This document shows positions 1 through 10,700 of a stretch of 64,000 nucleotides of DNA, one piece after another. Below the pieces are notes generated by a model. It worked only from the letters and a program-made list of their open reading frames with translations. It was not told the DNA's origin and ran no database searches. The DNA comes from Eutreptiella sp. 'Long Island Sound 2002' (taxonomy: Eukaryota > Euglenozoa > Euglenophyceae > Eutreptiales > Eutreptiaceae): assembly GCA_964036045.1 (NCBI GenBank), contig OZ038397.1, positions 24,081,342 through 24,145,341 on the forward strand. The letters are read 5' to 3'. Made by a program: the position numbers and the translations under genes. Numbering within the stretch: position 1 is the first letter of the stretch; every line of letters begins with the position of its first letter.

Positions 1-1894
1 AATGGGCAATGAACTGATTGCCACTGGGTGTTCAATGAGGAGTAGGAGGAGGAGAAGCAGGAGGATAAGCAGCAGCAGCAGCAGGAGGAGGAGCAGAATA
101 GGATGATTTTGCATGGCGTTAATTTACATAGCGACCATGTCTAGTAAAGTTGTCCTACCAACCAACAATTCAGGTGCAAGCAACAAGCAACCAGCAAGCA
201 GCATGCAAGCTGCAGAAAAAGTGATTTCTCAGACACGCTGTTTCAAAATTGAATCATTGTTGTTCAATAGTGATTGCCATACCAATGGGCAATGTTTCCC
301 CACCTCCCCCAAACAGGGGTGATTGCAGGTCTTCGCAGCCAAAAATGAGGTCAAAAAATGGCCATTTTTGACGTGTTTCTTTGGCCAAAAATGCTAAAAG
401 TTTAGGATACACTCCAGTGTGTCAAGCAGGTGCCTCCAATAAGTGCTGTTCTTTTTTCGAAATGATTGGACAGGGAAATAATTGCAAACGGGTGTTGAAT
501 GAGCCGTGTTTCAACCCGTGGTGCCAGGCAGTCGTCCATTTAAAGGTGAAAATGATGTTGCTCTGACACGGAGGGTGAAGTTATAAAGGGCAAAGTACGG
601 AAGGATTGTATTGTATGGAGCACAAAGGGCAGAATGGGACGTGGTTCCAACAGCTGCGGAAACGACACGTAGTATTGCTTTGACGAGAGCGTTGCTCTCG
701 CAAAAGGGGGTGGGGGGGGGGGTAATGCCACAGAAAAATTTAGGGGGAACAGTATATTCTAATCCTTGACTGGCTTGCAGGGCAATGGAGAGAGAGAGGG
801 AGAGAGAGAGTGTGTGTGTGCGCGCGAGAGTGCATATTTAGGAGCATAGGCCTTAGGCTTGAAAGGCAATGGTGACAGACTGGAGATTAAAGGGGGCAGC
901 AGAGGACAGTGATGGTGTCACCCTTTGGAATTCGTGTGATATCCCAGAATTTCTCTTTTCAAAAAAAACTTATGGTGTTGTACCATGAAAAGACTCAAGC
1001 AGCAACACCATGCATCATGGAGAGAGTGAAGACAATTTCTTTTTTGCATTCGGTATACGGAAGAAGAAGCTGCAGGGTGCTGAGGTGTGAGCAGTTTTTA
1101 AGCCCCTTTTAAGGACGATCATCCTTAAAGTTCGGGACATTCGCCAAGGGAAAATGCTTACCCCGACTGTCTTCTTCACATGTGCTTGGAAAAGTATCTA
1201 CAAGATGTGATGAAAGAAAATTACCACAATCATTCTGACCACAAATTGCCCGGAAAGTTTGAAGCCGGCTTAGTAATCCGAAGTGCCTGGCATTTTTGAA
1301 ATACTGCAATCATTTTTGGGCAATCAATTTAGCTGGTTCCGTTTGAAAAAAGGCAAGGACTGCGAACTGCAGAACACTCTGAACATTAAGATCCTTGCTT
1401 GGCGTACAGGCGACCGCAGATTCCACTCTCTGTATCCCGCAGTGCATGTCCCATTGTTCTGTTTCAGCAAACGTGACAATCAATGGAAATCCCTGTTCTA
1501 TGCAACAAGTTGACCTTGAGGACCAATTGGGCTGGTGTAACCCTCCAGAAGATCCAGAAGGGATGGTCTGTGCCAACGATGGTACTTCACAAGAGGCATA
1601 TTGCTCCTACGACGTGGGAGTCCATGCATGCGCTCGTTGCGCCCCAGGTATTCAGGGGGCATTGCATTCAGGTGCAAGCGTGTGTGTTTCTACTAATGGG
1701 AGGCGGAGGATCTGGAAGCCCCACCATTTCGCCACAAAGCTTCCGGGACGGCCATTGCGGTGGTGTGTATGGGGGGATCACTTTCAAAGACATGGATAAA
1801 TGTTGGTGTCTTTTGCGCTTGGTGCCACACCACGAGCTATTGTGCGCACATACGATTCTGAGCTTTGGACAAACGCTGTTGTATGTACCACTCA
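1..1894. repeat. Tandem segmental duplication, copy 1
   Basis: This block is repeated almost base for base from 2,195 onward, with a starting offset of 2,194 bp. Both copies open with the same GA-rich and GCA-rich tract and share microsatellites, poly-G runs and the same candidate Cys-rich exon. The match ends near 1,894 (copy 2: 4,127), after which copy 1 runs into unrelated sequence while copy 2 runs into the RTX gene. Copy 1 may start left of the window. Copy 2 is about 39 bp longer over the aligned part. I infer that the upstream part of the RTX gene was duplicated without its repeat domain. Confidence 0.9.
1413..1700 (+). CDS. Candidate Cys-rich exon, copy 1
   Basis: An open frame encodes a Cys-rich stretch with clusters CxxxC and CxxC (for example 'ACARCAPG') and an Asn-Gly-rich segment. 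The paralogous stretch at 3,640-3,930 keeps the same frame although the two copies differ by substitutions and a length change that preserves the frame. That is the main reason to regard it as coding. There is no convincing ATG and the ends are probably splice sites. The fold is not recognised; an EGF-like or other small disulfide module is possible. In this copy no RTX exon follows, so it is likely a partial gene duplicate. Confidence 0.4.
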
Positions 1895-2194
1895 CGTACC
1901 GCGCTGACGCTAATTGTGTGGACCATGTCTGGTGCAAATCATACAAGTTCTACAAGAAGGTTGGTAGTAGGCAATTCCAATCATGTATTAGAGCGCCCAT
2001 GCACATGTATTAGAGTGTTGATTACCATCCCAATCGGCAGCTTTTCCCCATCATTTCTTTTCAAACAGAGCCATTGCCAGCTGTCGTTAGTGGATCCATA
2101 AATTGTATTTCTCAGCCTCTTTTTTGGCCACAAATCCTGAAAGTTCAGGATACACTGCAGTGCCTCCAATAAGCGCTATTCTTTTGTCACAGTG
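1895..2194. other. Spacer between the duplicated copies, no gene seen
   Basis: No supported gene. The last third (about 2,120-2,185) is a diverged relative of the stretch at about 380-460 (shared 'AGGATACACTGCAG' and 'GCCTCCAATAAG' type words), so older rounds of duplication preceded the recent one. Confidence 0.5.
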
Positions 2195-4127
2195 AATGGG
2201 CAATGAACTGATTGCCACTGGGTGTTCAATGAGGAGTAGGAGGAGGAGAAGCAGGAGGATAAGCAGCAGCAGCAGCAGGAGGAGGAGCAGAATAGGATGA
2301 TTTTGCATGGCGTTAAGTTACATAGCGACCATGTCTAGTAAAGTTGTCCTACCAACCAACAATTCAGGTGCAAGCAACAAGCAACCAGCAAGCAGCATGC
2401 AAGCTGCAGGAAAAGTGATTTCTCAGACACGCTGTTTCAAAATTGAATCATTGTTGTTCAATAGTGATTGCCATACCAATGGGCAATGTTTCCCCACCTC
2501 CCCCAAACAGGGGTGATTGCAGGTCTTCGCAGCCAAAAATGAGGTCAAAAAATGGCCATTTTTGACGTGTTTCTTTGGCCAAAAATGCTAGAAGTTTAGG
2601 ATACACTCCAGTGTGTCAAGCAGGTGCCTCCAATAAGTGCTGTTCTTTTTTCGAAATGATTGGACAGGGAAATAATTGCAAACGGGTGTTGAATGAGCCG
2701 TGTTTCAACCCGTGGTGCCAGGCAGTCGTCCATTTAAAGGTGAAAATGATGTTGCTCTGACACGGAGGGTGAAGTTATAAAGGGCAAAGTACGGAAGGAT
2801 TGTATTGTATGGAGCACAAAGGGCAGAATGGGACGTGGTTCCAACAGCTGCGGAAACGACACGTAGTGTTGCTTTGACGAGAGCGTTGCTCTCGCAAAAG
2901 GGGGTTTGGGGGGGGGGTAATGCCACAGAAAAATTTAGGGGGAACAGTATATTGTAATCCTTGACTGGCTTGCAGGGCCATGGAGAGAGAGAGGGAGAGA
3001 GAGTGTGTTTGTGTGTGTGTGCGCGCGCGCGAGTGCATATTTAGGAGCATAGGCCTTAGGCTTGAAAGGCAATGGTGACAGACTGGAGATTAAAGGGGGC
3101 AGCAGAGGACAGTGATGGTGTCACCCTTTGGAATTCTTGTGATATCCCAGAATTTCTCTTTTCAAAAAAACTTGTGGTGTTGCTGTACCAACGGTGTTAT
3201 GTGCGTGTACCATGAAAAGACTCAAGCAGCAACACCATGCATCATGGAGAGAGTGAAGACAATTTCTTTTTTGCATTCGGTATACGGAAGAAGAAGCTGC
3301 AGGGTGCTGAGGTGTGAGCAGTTTTTAAGCCCCTTTTAAGGACGATCATCCTTAAAGTTCGGGACATTCGCCAAGGGAAAATGCTTACCCAGACTGTCTT
3401 CTTCACATGTGCTTGGAAAAGTATCTACAAGATGTGATGAAAGAAAATTACCACAATCATTCTGACCACAAATTGCCCGGAAAGTTTGAAGCCGGCTTAG
3501 TAATCCGAAGTGCCTGGCATTTTTGAAATACTGCAATCATTTTTGGGCAATCAATTTAGCTGGTTCCGTTTGAAAAAAGGCAAGGACTGCGAACTGCAGA
3601 ACACTCTGAACATTAAGATCCTTGCTTGGCGTACAGGCGACCGCAGATTCCACTCTCTGTATTCCGCAGTGCATGTCCCATTGTTCTGTTTCAGCAAACG
3701 TGACAATCAATGGAAATCCCTGTTCGTTGCAACAAGTTGTCATTGTGGCCAAATGGGACTGTATCCCTTGGGCTCCTTACTCTCATCCAGAAGGGATGGT
3801 CTGTGCCAACGATGGTACCCCACAAGAGGCATATTGCTCCTACGACGTGGGACCCGAAGCATGCCCCCGCTGCGCCCCAGGTATTCAGGGGGCATTGCAT
3901 TCAGGTGCAAGTGTGTGTGTTTCTACTAATGGGAGGCGGAGGATCTGGAAGCCCCATCATTTCGCCACAAAGCTTCCGGGACGGCCATTGCGGTGGTGTG
4001 TATGGGGGGATCACTTTCAAAGACATGGATAAATGTTGGTGTCTTTTGCGCTTGGTGCCACACCACGAGCTATTGTGCGCACATACGATTCTGAGCTTTG
4101 GACAAACGCTGTTGCATGTACCCCTCA
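2195..4127. repeat. Tandem segmental duplication, copy 2
   Basis: Second copy of the block at 1-1,894. It is nearly identical outside the Cys-rich exon, with scattered single-base differences and an extra 30-40 bp near 3,175-3,215. It ends at a 'CCCCTCAG' that precedes the first RTX nonapeptide, a plausible splice acceptor that copy 1 lacks ('CCACTCAC'). Confidence 0.9.
3640..3930 (+). CDS. Candidate Cys-rich exon(s) upstream of the RTX domain
   Basis: Open frame with about ten Cys in 90 residues (patterns such as 'CIPQCMSHC', 'GMVCANDG', 'ACPRCAPG'). It lies directly upstream of the RTX repeats on the same strand and probably encodes the N-terminal ectodomain, joined by splicing. The frame is kept relative to copy 1 despite a divergent, length-variable segment (around 3,727-3,790). 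No signal peptide could be placed, and exon borders are not determined. This could be a non-coding shadow, but in-frame divergence argues for coding. Confidence 0.45.
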
Positions 4128-7100
4128 GGCGATGATGAAGACCACATCCTGGGAGGCCGCGGTGATGATACCATCCATGGCGGCGGTGGGGATGACCTCA
4201 TCGAGGGTGGCAGTGGTGATGACTACATTCATGGCGACACTGGAGATGACTACATCCTGGCAGGCCGCGGTAATGATACCATCCATGGCGGCGGTGGAGA
4301 TGACTTCATTATAGGGAGCAGTGGTGATGACCATATTGCTGGAGGCCGCGGTGATGATAGCATCCATGGCGGCGCTGGAGATGACTTCATTGATGGTAGC
4401 AGTGGTGATGACCGTATTGCTGGAGGCACGGGTGATGACAGCATAAATGGCGGCATGGGTGATGACTCCCTGCATGGTGACGGTGGTGATGACATCATCG
4501 TTGGAGGCTATGGTGATGACACCATCACTGGTGGCAGTGGAGATGACAAGATTGTTGGTGGCCCCGCTTTTCTGATAGGTGGCTCTTCAGACGGTGGTGA
4601 TGACTACATCCTGGGAGGCCGCGGTGATGATAGCATCCATGGCGGCGGTGGAGATGACTTCATTAATGGGAGCAGTGGTGATGACCATATTGCTGGAGGC
4701 CGCGGTGATGATAGCATCCATGGCGGCGCTGGAGATGACTTCATTGATGGTAGCAGTGGTGATGACCGTATTGCTGGAGGCACGGGTGATGACAGCATAA
4801 ATGGCGGCATGGGTGATGACTCCCTGCATGGTGACGGTGGTGATGACATCATCGTTGGAGGCTATGGTGATGACACCATCACTGGTGGCAGTGGAGATGA
4901 CAAGATTGTCGGTGGCCCCGCTTTTCTGATAGGTGGCTCTTCAGACGGTGGTGATGACTACATCGCGGTGGAGATGACTTCATCGAGGGTGGCAGTGGTG
5001 ATGACTACATTCATGGCAACAGTGGAGATGACTACATCCTGGCAGGCCGCGGTAATGATACCATCCATGGCGGCGCTGGAGATGACTTCATTGATGGTAG
5101 CAGTGGTGATGACCGTATTGCTGGAGGCACGGGTGATGACAGCATAAATGGCGGCATGGGTGATGACTCCCTGCATGGTGACGGTGGTGATGACATCATC
5201 GTTGGAGGCTATGGTGATGACACCATCACTGGTGGCAGTGGAGATGACAAGATTGTTGGTGGCCCCGCTTTTCTGATAGGGGGCTCTTCAGACGGTGGTG
5301 ATGACTACATCCTGGGAGGCCGCGGTGATGATAGCATCCATGGCGGCGGTGGAGATGACTTCATTATAGGGAGCAGTGGTGATGACCATATTGCTGGAGG
5401 CCGCGGTGATGATAGCATCCATGGCGGCGCTGGAGATGACTTCATTGATGGTAGCAGTGGTGATGACCGTATTGCTGGAGGCACGGGTGATGACAGCATA
5501 AATGGCGGCATGGGTGATGACTCCCTGCATGGTGACGGTGGTGATGACATCATCGTTGGAGGCTATGGTGATGACACCATCACTGGTGGCAGTGGAGATG
5601 ACAAGATTGTCGGTGGCCCCGCTTTTCTGATAGGTGGCTCTTCAGACGGTGGTGATGACTACATCCTGGGAGGCCGCGGTGATGATAGCATCCATGGCGG
5701 TGGTGGAGATGACTTCATCGAGGGTGGCAGTGGTGATGACTACATTCATGGCAACAGTGGAGATGACTACATCCTTGCTGGCCCCGGCAAAGACGTCATT
5801 GTTGCTGGACCTGGTGAAGATGTCATTCATGCTGGGTCAGGAAACGACCTCCTTATCCATGATGCCTCGAGCAGTGTTGGTCCCCACATTGGCAACTATT
5901 CTGGTGGCAATGACGGCGCCGACACACTGCACCTGATTGTGACACAACAGCAAGCTGATGAGCTGGTGGATGCCGTTCGAGCCTTTTGGGACTGGAACAA
6001 CGTCGGCACATTTGATTTCGGGGTCTATGCGGACGGTTGGAATATTGTGGTTCGTGGCATCCACCTACTGGAATTGGAGATTGCAGATCCAACACCGAGC
6101 CCCAGCCCGAGCACCAGCGCCAGCCCTGCGGATCCAGCTCCTCCAAGCCCCAGTCCAGCTGCTTCAGACTCACCAACCTCCAGTGATGCCCCAAGCACCA
6201 GCCCCCTTCCTAGTCCCAGTCCTAGTCCGGTTCGACCAAATGTAGTCACAATTTCTAGTTTTGCGTCGTTCTCAGGTTGGGTCACTGCGTTTTTGGGCTT
6301 CAGTTTGGGCAGCATTCCAACCTCAGCACCGGCCATCACGTCAACAGAGGTCGTGCAGTCAGACACAATGAGTGCTGGCGCATGGCTCTCCTCATCCTTT
6401 CCTATGCCACCGCTTACAGTGTCCAATCAGGAATTTGAGGTATTGGACTGGGGGGCCGGTGTGGACCGTGCTACGGTGGTCATTCATGACTTCAGCAGCG
6501 CGTCTGTAGCCATTGGAGCTACACATAGTCTGCCCTCTGCACTGCACAGCGCAGCCACACAAACCGTTTCTATCACCCGCTGGGACGCAAATGGTAACAA
6601 GATCTCCGACGGGTCCCTGATTTTCACCCTTCGCATGGGCTCAACCTTTACCGGCCTCACTCCCGAGATGCACCGCTACGATGACCTTTCTGACAGGCCC
6701 AACCCTCTGCTGGAGGAAGGAGGGACAGTGGCTGATTGTTTCCCTGTTGAAGCAGGGTGTTATCGAATCACTACGGTGAAGACCTCTTCGGTGGCGGGCT
6801 TCACCATAACAACCAGTCCAAGCCCAACCCCAAGTGTAACCCCAAGTGTAACAGGTGGGTCTGAAGATTGGTGGTACGGCCTTCTCGCTCTTCTGGTCAT
6901 ACCGTTCTGCATTCTTCCCGCCCTGTATCTGTGGATCTCTGCAAAGCGCCAGCCACCGTCCCTATTCACTGAAAGCCTGAATTCAGACGTGGTGTTCTCT
7001 GCAACGCAGGATGGATTGCCTGCATACCCAAGCGCCATGCTGTGTCCCACAACTCCGATGGTCTCTGATTCATTTGCGCCGTTCGATGATGGGGACCTGG

Positions 7101-7174
7101 ATTTTACGTGGGAGTATCCGATGGTCCTTGATTCATTTGCGCCGTTCGATGATGGGGACCTGGATTTTATGTGA
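4128..7174 (+). CDS. RTX-repeat single-pass membrane protein (frameshifted)
   Basis: Encodes hemolysin-type GGxGxDxU nonapeptides ('GGRGDDTIHGG' style) that form a Ca2+-binding beta-roll in known RTX proteins. Then follow an end-cap ('GPGEDVIHAGSGNDLL'), a region ending 'LLELEIADP', a Pro/Ser-rich linker (about 6,090-6,230), a further ectodomain of about 200 residues with two Cys, a second short Ser/Pro/Thr tract, a hydrophobic span 'WWYGLLALLVIPFCILPALY' (about 6,870-6,930), a basic stop-transfer Lys-Arg, and a cytoplasmic tail. The tail ends in two copies of an acidic motif (SFAPFDDGDLDF). There is no usable ATG at the 5' end, and the 'CAG' at 4,126-4,128 suggests a splice acceptor. A 34-nt deletion near 4,965 shifts the frame; the RTX frame stays open after it to the TGA at 7,172. 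Role inferred: Ca2+-dependent adhesion or surface receptor. It may be a pseudogene, a recent null allele or an assembly collapse. Confidence 0.8.
4200..5790 (+). repeat. 354-bp coding tandem repeat of the RTX domain
   Basis: The block from 'GGTGGCCCCGCTTTTCTG' recurs at 4,557, 4,911, 5,258 and 5,612, giving spacings of 354, 347 and 354 bp (118 codons per full unit). Copies are nearly identical, so the array is young or homogenised. The 347-bp unit carries the 34-nt deletion just after 'GACTACATC' near 4,965 together with a different mix of nonapeptide types. Because the codons are so repetitive, several antisense frames are open here; these are shadows. Confidence 0.9.
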
Positions 7175-7191
7175 AAGTATCCATCTTCACT

Positions 7192-7372
7192 GGGTCCAAG
7201 CTTTTTTTTTAGATGCGAAATCTTAATTTTTAGCACTTATCTTATTTTTTAGCATAAAAAAAAGATTTCGCGCTAAAAAAAAGATTCCGCGCTAAAAAAA
7301 AAGATTGCGCGCTAAAAAAAAAGATTCCGTTCTAAAAAAAAAGATTGCGCGCAAAAAAAAAGGATTTTTACA
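7192..7372. repeat. AT-rich short tandem repeats downstream of the RTX gene
   Basis: About six units of roughly 20 bp built on 'GCGCTAAAAAAAAAGATT' with variants (ttccgc, ttgcgc). They are preceded by the opposite-strand form 'TTTTTTTAGATGCGAAATC', so the block is partly palindromic. A related block is at 10,440-10,700. Confidence 0.75.
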
Positions 7373-8361
7373 TGATCATCATGTATGTCCCAAAAAGTTG
7401 CACGGGGGGGTTACAAGGAGTGCTACTGCATCAAGCCAACCCCTGCCCATGTTCACAACTTCATACAGTAGGGGAACCTGGGTTTCGGGACTGACCCAAT
7501 ATGCACCCAGTGGCCCTCTTTCCTTGTTGCCTGCTCCATGCGGTGAGGAGGTACCCTATGCAGGGATGTCATGAATGTGGAAGGTTTTGGGTGCATTACG
7601 CAGAACTTGTGTTTCACAACAGGGGTGTCCCTTTGGAGCTGGGGGGCCTATGCAGAGAGTTCATCGGAGAGGATCACAGGTAATGTCTGAATGTTGTAAA
7701 GTAGGGTACTCAGCCACCGTGGCCAGAGCCCATGTGCACAATTTCATCTGCTCAGAGAACAGGGGTTTCCCTTCGCTGGGGGACCTATGCAGAGAGGTCA
7801 TTTGAACGGATCATAGGTAATGCTTGGATTTTGTGAAGTAGGGCACTCAACCATGTTGGCCAGAGCCCAGGGGCACAATTTCAAGTCTCAGCGGAACCGA
7901 CGTCTCAAGATCGAGGAAGGGACTACATGCTGGTAGCTGGAACAAATGTCTCACTCCTACCCCCCTGCCCCCCTTTCCTTCCGCCCCCCCGCCCCCCCCC
8001 CTTGTCGTTCCCCACCCCTTGTCGTTCCCCGGGGGGGGCTGGGGGACCGTCACTTGGTCAACCCAAAATTTTTCGTTACGGCTCATTGTGTTGTTGTGTG
8101 GGTGACTGTGTTGTGGGGTACTGCCACTTGTATCCTTTGTACTCATGGCAGGACATTTTGCTCACTTTCGCTGAATGGAACTTGACAGCACAGCCATGTT
8201 TCTCCCTGGGACAAATGTGATGTTCATCCGCTCTGCGGGGGAACCTGTTTTGGCACAGGTCGTTGGACGCAGTTTTGGGAACAAGTTGTATTTTACAAGG
8301 GACATTCCCGAAGGGAAATAGGTTCCCAAAAATCTGCTTGCCCCTGCCAAGCGGGTCTGTA
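7373..8361. other. Degenerate dispersed repeats, no gene seen
   Basis: Contains at least three diverged copies of a unit with the core 'GGCCAGAGCCCATGTGCACA' (near 7,440, 7,720 and 7,860), each with 'GGGAACC'/'GGGTTTC' words after it. The same core recurs in the better-preserved repeats at 8,362 and 9,355. C-rich homopolymers occur at 7,965-8,040. No convincing coding region. Confidence 0.6.
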
Positions 8362-8654
8362 GTAGATTTTCATTTCTCAAAATGTTCCAAGTCCCCTATG
8401 GAGCAGACTGAGATTGTCTGGTAGGTCATGCCTGCATTTTGTAAAGCCGAGTACTTGGCCATGTTGGCCAGAGCCCATGTGCACAATTGCATGTTTCCGG
8501 GGAACCAAGGTCTCGGGTTTGAGGAAGGGACTACATCCAGCCAGGTTGTTTCTGCTCATTTCTTCTGGAGTGCATTGTGCCACCCAGCTGCCCCTGCTTT
8601 GCTGCAGCATTTGACAGCCATAGTGATCAACTTCTGGGAGCTTTGCAACGCAGA
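8362..8654. repeat. 293-bp direct repeat, copy 1
   Basis: Matches 9,355-9,647 at a constant offset of 993 bp with very few differences. Here the sequence continues uninterrupted from 'ACGCAGA' into 'GTGATCCAG'. Confidence 0.9.
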
Positions 8655-9354
8655 GTGATCCAGCCAGGTTCACAGTGCTGAAATTTTTTCAAGCAGGCGT
8701 GGGGCCACAGATTTCAGCATGTTTCGCTCAGGTCAAAGTGCCGTGATTCATTCTGTCATTCAGCCAATTGCAGTTGCATGGGATTCATGTCTATTTGATA
8801 AAAATTTTATTGCGCACTTCACAGAGCTGAATTTTTTCAAGCAGGCCTGGGGCCACCACTTTCAGCTCTGTTGTGTGCCTGGTTTCCACAATGCTTCCCT
8901 GATCAGTGCCACATCTGGACCCAGTGGTATGTTGCGATCCAATGCAGGCCACGCTCGTCAGCTTCATTGACTGCCACATAAAGTATATGGTGCTGAAAAA
9001 TTTTGAACCAGGCCTGGGGTCATTTCCACATCACCTTCTTTTTCCAGGGTAATGGGTTTTTGATGGTTCTGGTGGATGTAGGACAGCTATTCAGGTGTGC
9101 AGGACAACAACGCCCCCCCCCCCCCCATGCCAATGGACCCCCCATGCCAATGGACCCGCCATGCCAATGCCCCCCCCCCGTCTCGAAAGAAGAAACATGG
9201 CCCCCCTGGCTACCCCCTCTCGAAGGAAGAAACATCCCCCCCCCCGAGATTTTTTCACCAAATCGCACAAAATTGCCCTTTTTTGCCTAGTTTCCTGAGT
9301 GTGCAATGGCATGTGATGGGCACCATCCTTGGTGTCATGTGTTTGGTTTTCAAT
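8655..9354. other. Non-coding spacer between direct repeats
   Basis: No gene seen. Holds three short related phrases ending 'AAATTTTTTCAAGCAGGC'/'AAAAATTTTGAACCAGGC' (near 8,680, 8,830, 9,000) and a C-rich stretch (9,110-9,250) of short imperfect 'CATGCCAATGGACCCCC' repeats. Confidence 0.5.
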
Positions 9355-9647
9355 GTAGATTTTCATTTCTCAAAATGTTCCAAGTCTCCTATGGAGCAGA
9401 CTGAGATTGTCTGGTAGGTCATGCCTGCATTTTGTAAAGCCGAGTACTTGGCCATGTTGGCCAGAGCCCATGTGCACAATTGCATGTTTCCGGGGAACCA
9501 AGGTCTCGGGTTTGAGGAAGGGACTACATCCAGCCAGGTTGTTTCTGCTCATTTCTTCTGGAGTGCATTGTGCCACCCAGCTGCCCCTGCTTTGCTGCAG
9601 CATTTGACAGCCATAGTGATCAACTGCTGGGAGCTTTGCAACGCAGA
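9355..9647. repeat. 293-bp direct repeat, copy 2
   Basis: Near-identical copy of 8,362-8,654. At 'ACGCAGA' (9,641-9,647) it is interrupted by an insertion, after which 'ACGCAGAGTGATCCAG' resumes at 9,751 exactly as in copy 1. Confidence 0.9.
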
Positions 9648-9757
9648 TTGTGTGTGGTCAGTACATGGAAGAAGAATGACAGCGATCCCCACTGTTTGTC
9701 TGTCCACACAAGCAGTGTGTCGTGGTTGCTGAGTGGGGACCTCTTTTCAGACGCAGA
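9648..9757 (+). mobile_element. Introner-like insertion with 7-bp target duplication
   Basis: Relative to copy 1, copy 2 has 103 extra bases flanked by a duplicated ACGCAGA (9,641-9,647 and 9,751-9,757). The insert has a GT-rich 5' end ('TTGTGTGTGGTCAG'), a possible branch site 'TTGCTGAG' and a pyrimidine tract ending in AG ('CCTCTTTTCAG' at 9,740-9,750), i.e. usable splice signals at both ends. This fits intron gain by a small mobile unit. The alternative is precise deletion from copy 1 between the two ACGCAGA words. Confidence 0.5.
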
Positions 9758-10195
9758 GTGATCCAGATCTTGCGGTTCGGCAAGGGTAACCACTTACCAA
9801 GGGATGAAGAAAGTGTAATCATCCAGGATGGGCTTGATGGTCAACCATTCTCTGAAGGCGGCAGTAAAGCGCCAACACTGCAGCCCGCGATTGACCGTTT
9901 GCGCCGTGAGAAAAGAGAGAGAGAGGCCAAGAAACAAGCAAAACATGCGCAGCAGTTCTCAGAAAAGCGGCAACGCACACTAGATGCTTTTTGTGTTGTT
10001 GCGCCCCCTCGGGCCGATGTGGCTTCGTCCAGCTCCAATCCCCCTCAACCCTCTCAGTCCTCGCAACCCCCCGTGGCTACACAATCTCAACCCCAATCCG
10101 ATTCTAACCGCAAGGGAAAGGAGAGAGCCCCTTCCTCACAACCGAAACCACGCATGTGGCAGTGGGGCATCGTAAGGAACATGTGTGTGTTATGT
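9751..10195 (+). CDS. Putative exon, basic/Ser-Pro-rich protein, function unknown
   Basis: Open frame directly after the candidate splice acceptor at 9,750. It begins with a short folded-looking segment, then a strongly charged helix rich in Arg, Lys and Glu ('LRREKREREAKKQAKHAQQ'), a 'QRTLDAFC' that resembles a PCNA-interaction (QxxLxxFx) motif, and a Ser/Pro/Gln-rich tail; it stops at TAA 10,196. I do not recognise the family. The PIP-like match is short and may be chance. Confidence 0.35.
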
Positions 10196-10439
10196 TAAGG
10201 GAAGGTAGTTTGCAACTTTCTTGAGCTGGGGCAGTTTGGGTCACCTAATTCTAAGGGCGTTTCCAAGGGGTGTGCTTGGGGGCTCTTCGGGGGGAACATA
10301 TTTCAAAAGTAGCGCGCAGTGCGTGTGCAGTGCGCGCACAGTGCAAAGATTCCCCCTAGGAACTGCATTTCTGCCTCCCCTCCCCACCCCTGGCTTTGTG
10401 TTCTCTTAGTTTTACCAAAATCTCACTTTTTACCTGGCC

Positions 10440-10700
10440 ATCTAAAAAAAAAGATTCTGCTTTTTTGACGTTTTTAAACATGCGAATGACTATTTTTTTT
10501 AGATTTTTGGTTTCGTTGGAATCTTATTTTTTAGTAGGGAATCTTTTTTTTTTAGATGCGAAATTTTTTTTTTTAGATGTTTTTGCTCATTTTTTAGCTG
10601 TTTTACCTCATTTTTTAGCTATTTTGACTTAATTTTTAGCTGTTTTCTCAAATTTTGGCGCATCTAAAGAAAGATTTTGCATCTAAAAAAAAAGATTACC
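10440..10700. repeat. AT-rich repeat block related to 7,192-7,372
   Basis: Repeated 'TCTAAAAAAAAAGATT' and its reverse complement 'AATCTTTTTTTTTTAGATG', plus 'CATTTTTTAGCTGTTTT' units. Shares wording with the block at 7,192-7,372 in mixed orientation; the two could mark the ends of one repeat family or element. Confidence 0.6.

Noticed and set aside
4125-5830. Several minus-strand ORFs (82-116 codons) with repeated Val-Ile-Thr or Ser-Pro text
   Set aside because: Antisense frames of the GGxGxD repeat; identical pieces recur with the 354-bp period.
6025-6426. Gly/Leu-rich minus-strand ORF opposite the Pro/Ser linker of the RTX gene
   Set aside because: A shadow of the Ser/Pro codon repeats of the sense gene.
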